Positions 6,065-6,263 of a stretch of DNA of 6,263 nt are shown one piece after another. The stretch lies in NCBI GenBank assembly GCA_900553655.1, contig USEQ01000084.1, positions 1 to 6,263 of the forward strand. The letters are read 5' to 3'. A model generated the notes under the pieces. That model was given only the letters and a program-made list of their open reading frames with translations. It did not search any database and was not told where the DNA came from. Origin of the DNA: an uncultured Slackia sp. (GTDB lineage: Bacteria > Actinomycetota > Coriobacteriia > Coriobacteriales > Eggerthellaceae). How positions within the stretch are numbered: the stretch's first letter is position 1; every line of letters begins with the position of its first letter. Position numbers and translations under genes: made by a program.

Positions 6065-6263
6065 CTAGCTATGGAACTTCGGCGTGTTGTCACCAATGAC
6101 CGAGGAACCAACGCCCTTATTTGTGAAGATTTCCAGAAGCAGGCAGTGGCGAATGCGCCCGTCGAGAATATGAACCCTGGTAACGCCGTTTTCCACGGCA
6201 TCGATACAGCCCTGCAGCTTAGGAACCATGCCGCCGCCCACCGTGCCGTCCTCAATCAACTGG
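6065..6263 (-). CDS. argB: N-acetylglutamate kinase, C-terminal fragment
   Basis: This is the 3' end of argB. The gene continues beyond the right edge, so the start is not in the window. The visible 65 residues read [16 protein letters not shown], then [18 protein letters not shown], then [17 protein letters not shown], and end at a TAG stop at 6065-6067. These are the hallmark C-terminal blocks of the amino-acid-kinase-fold ArgB: the GGM-x-PKL block near the nucleotide and substrate sites, and HxLLLExFTxxGxG at the end. The enzyme phosphorylates N-acetyl-L-glutamate with ATP in the second step of arginine synthesis, in the cytoplasm. A tail of about 12 residues ([10 protein letters not shown] at the end) extends past the usual GxGT block. 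The gene converges on rarD. Any operon with other arg genes would lie outside the window. Confidence 0.95.
   Translation of the reverse strand, partial: QLIEDGTVGGGMVPKLQGCIDAVENGVTRVHILDGRIRHCLLLEIFTNKGVGSSVIGDNTPKFHS

Overview
The window reads as ordinary, gene-dense bacterial chromosome. It is GC-rich apart from an AT-rich patch near 3000-3160. All complete genes lie on the + strand, and one partial gene enters from the right on the - strand. The G+C level, the protein flavour (a LysR regulator and a RarD-type transporter beside amino-acid biosynthesis genes) and the strong Shine-Dalgarno sites suggest an actinobacterial, possibly Coriobacteriia/Eggerthellaceae, genome. That assignment is inference from general resemblance and was not tested.

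Layout, left to right. (1) 1-203: the C-terminal end of a NodB-type polysaccharide deacetylase, followed by two tandem GC-rich hairpins. (2) 282-487: the promoter and leader region of the branched-chain amino acid operon, with an exact TATAAT box and two dyads. (3) 488-2838: ilvB-ilvN, the catalytic and regulatory subunits of acetohydroxyacid synthase. They overlap by one base (TGATG), and a strong intrinsic terminator follows at 2936-2981. (4) 3000-3168: an AT-rich promoter region carrying a widely spaced inverted repeat. (5) 3169-3777: a LysR-type regulator that keeps its DNA-binding domain but lacks roughly 100 residues of the effector domain. (6) 4014-4847: a six-segment membrane protein of the YjdF/DUF2238 type. 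(7) 4891-4935: a perfect 18-bp inverted repeat. (8) 5003-5983: a RarD-type EamA transporter with its own TATAAT box. (9) 6065-6263 on the - strand: the C-terminal end of argB (N-acetylglutamate kinase), convergent with rarD across a short region with a hairpin.

How the genes fit together: IlvB and IlvN form one enzyme and are clearly co-translated. The other genes have no evident shared pathway and look like separate transcription units. The LysR protein could regulate itself or a neighbour, but nothing in the sequence proves a target. I found no CRISPR array, insertion sequence, tRNA, rRNA, phage gene or defence system. The points most worth a second look are the internally shortened LysR gene with its paired operator-like repeats, the long perfect hairpin before rarD, and the dyads around the ilvB promoter.
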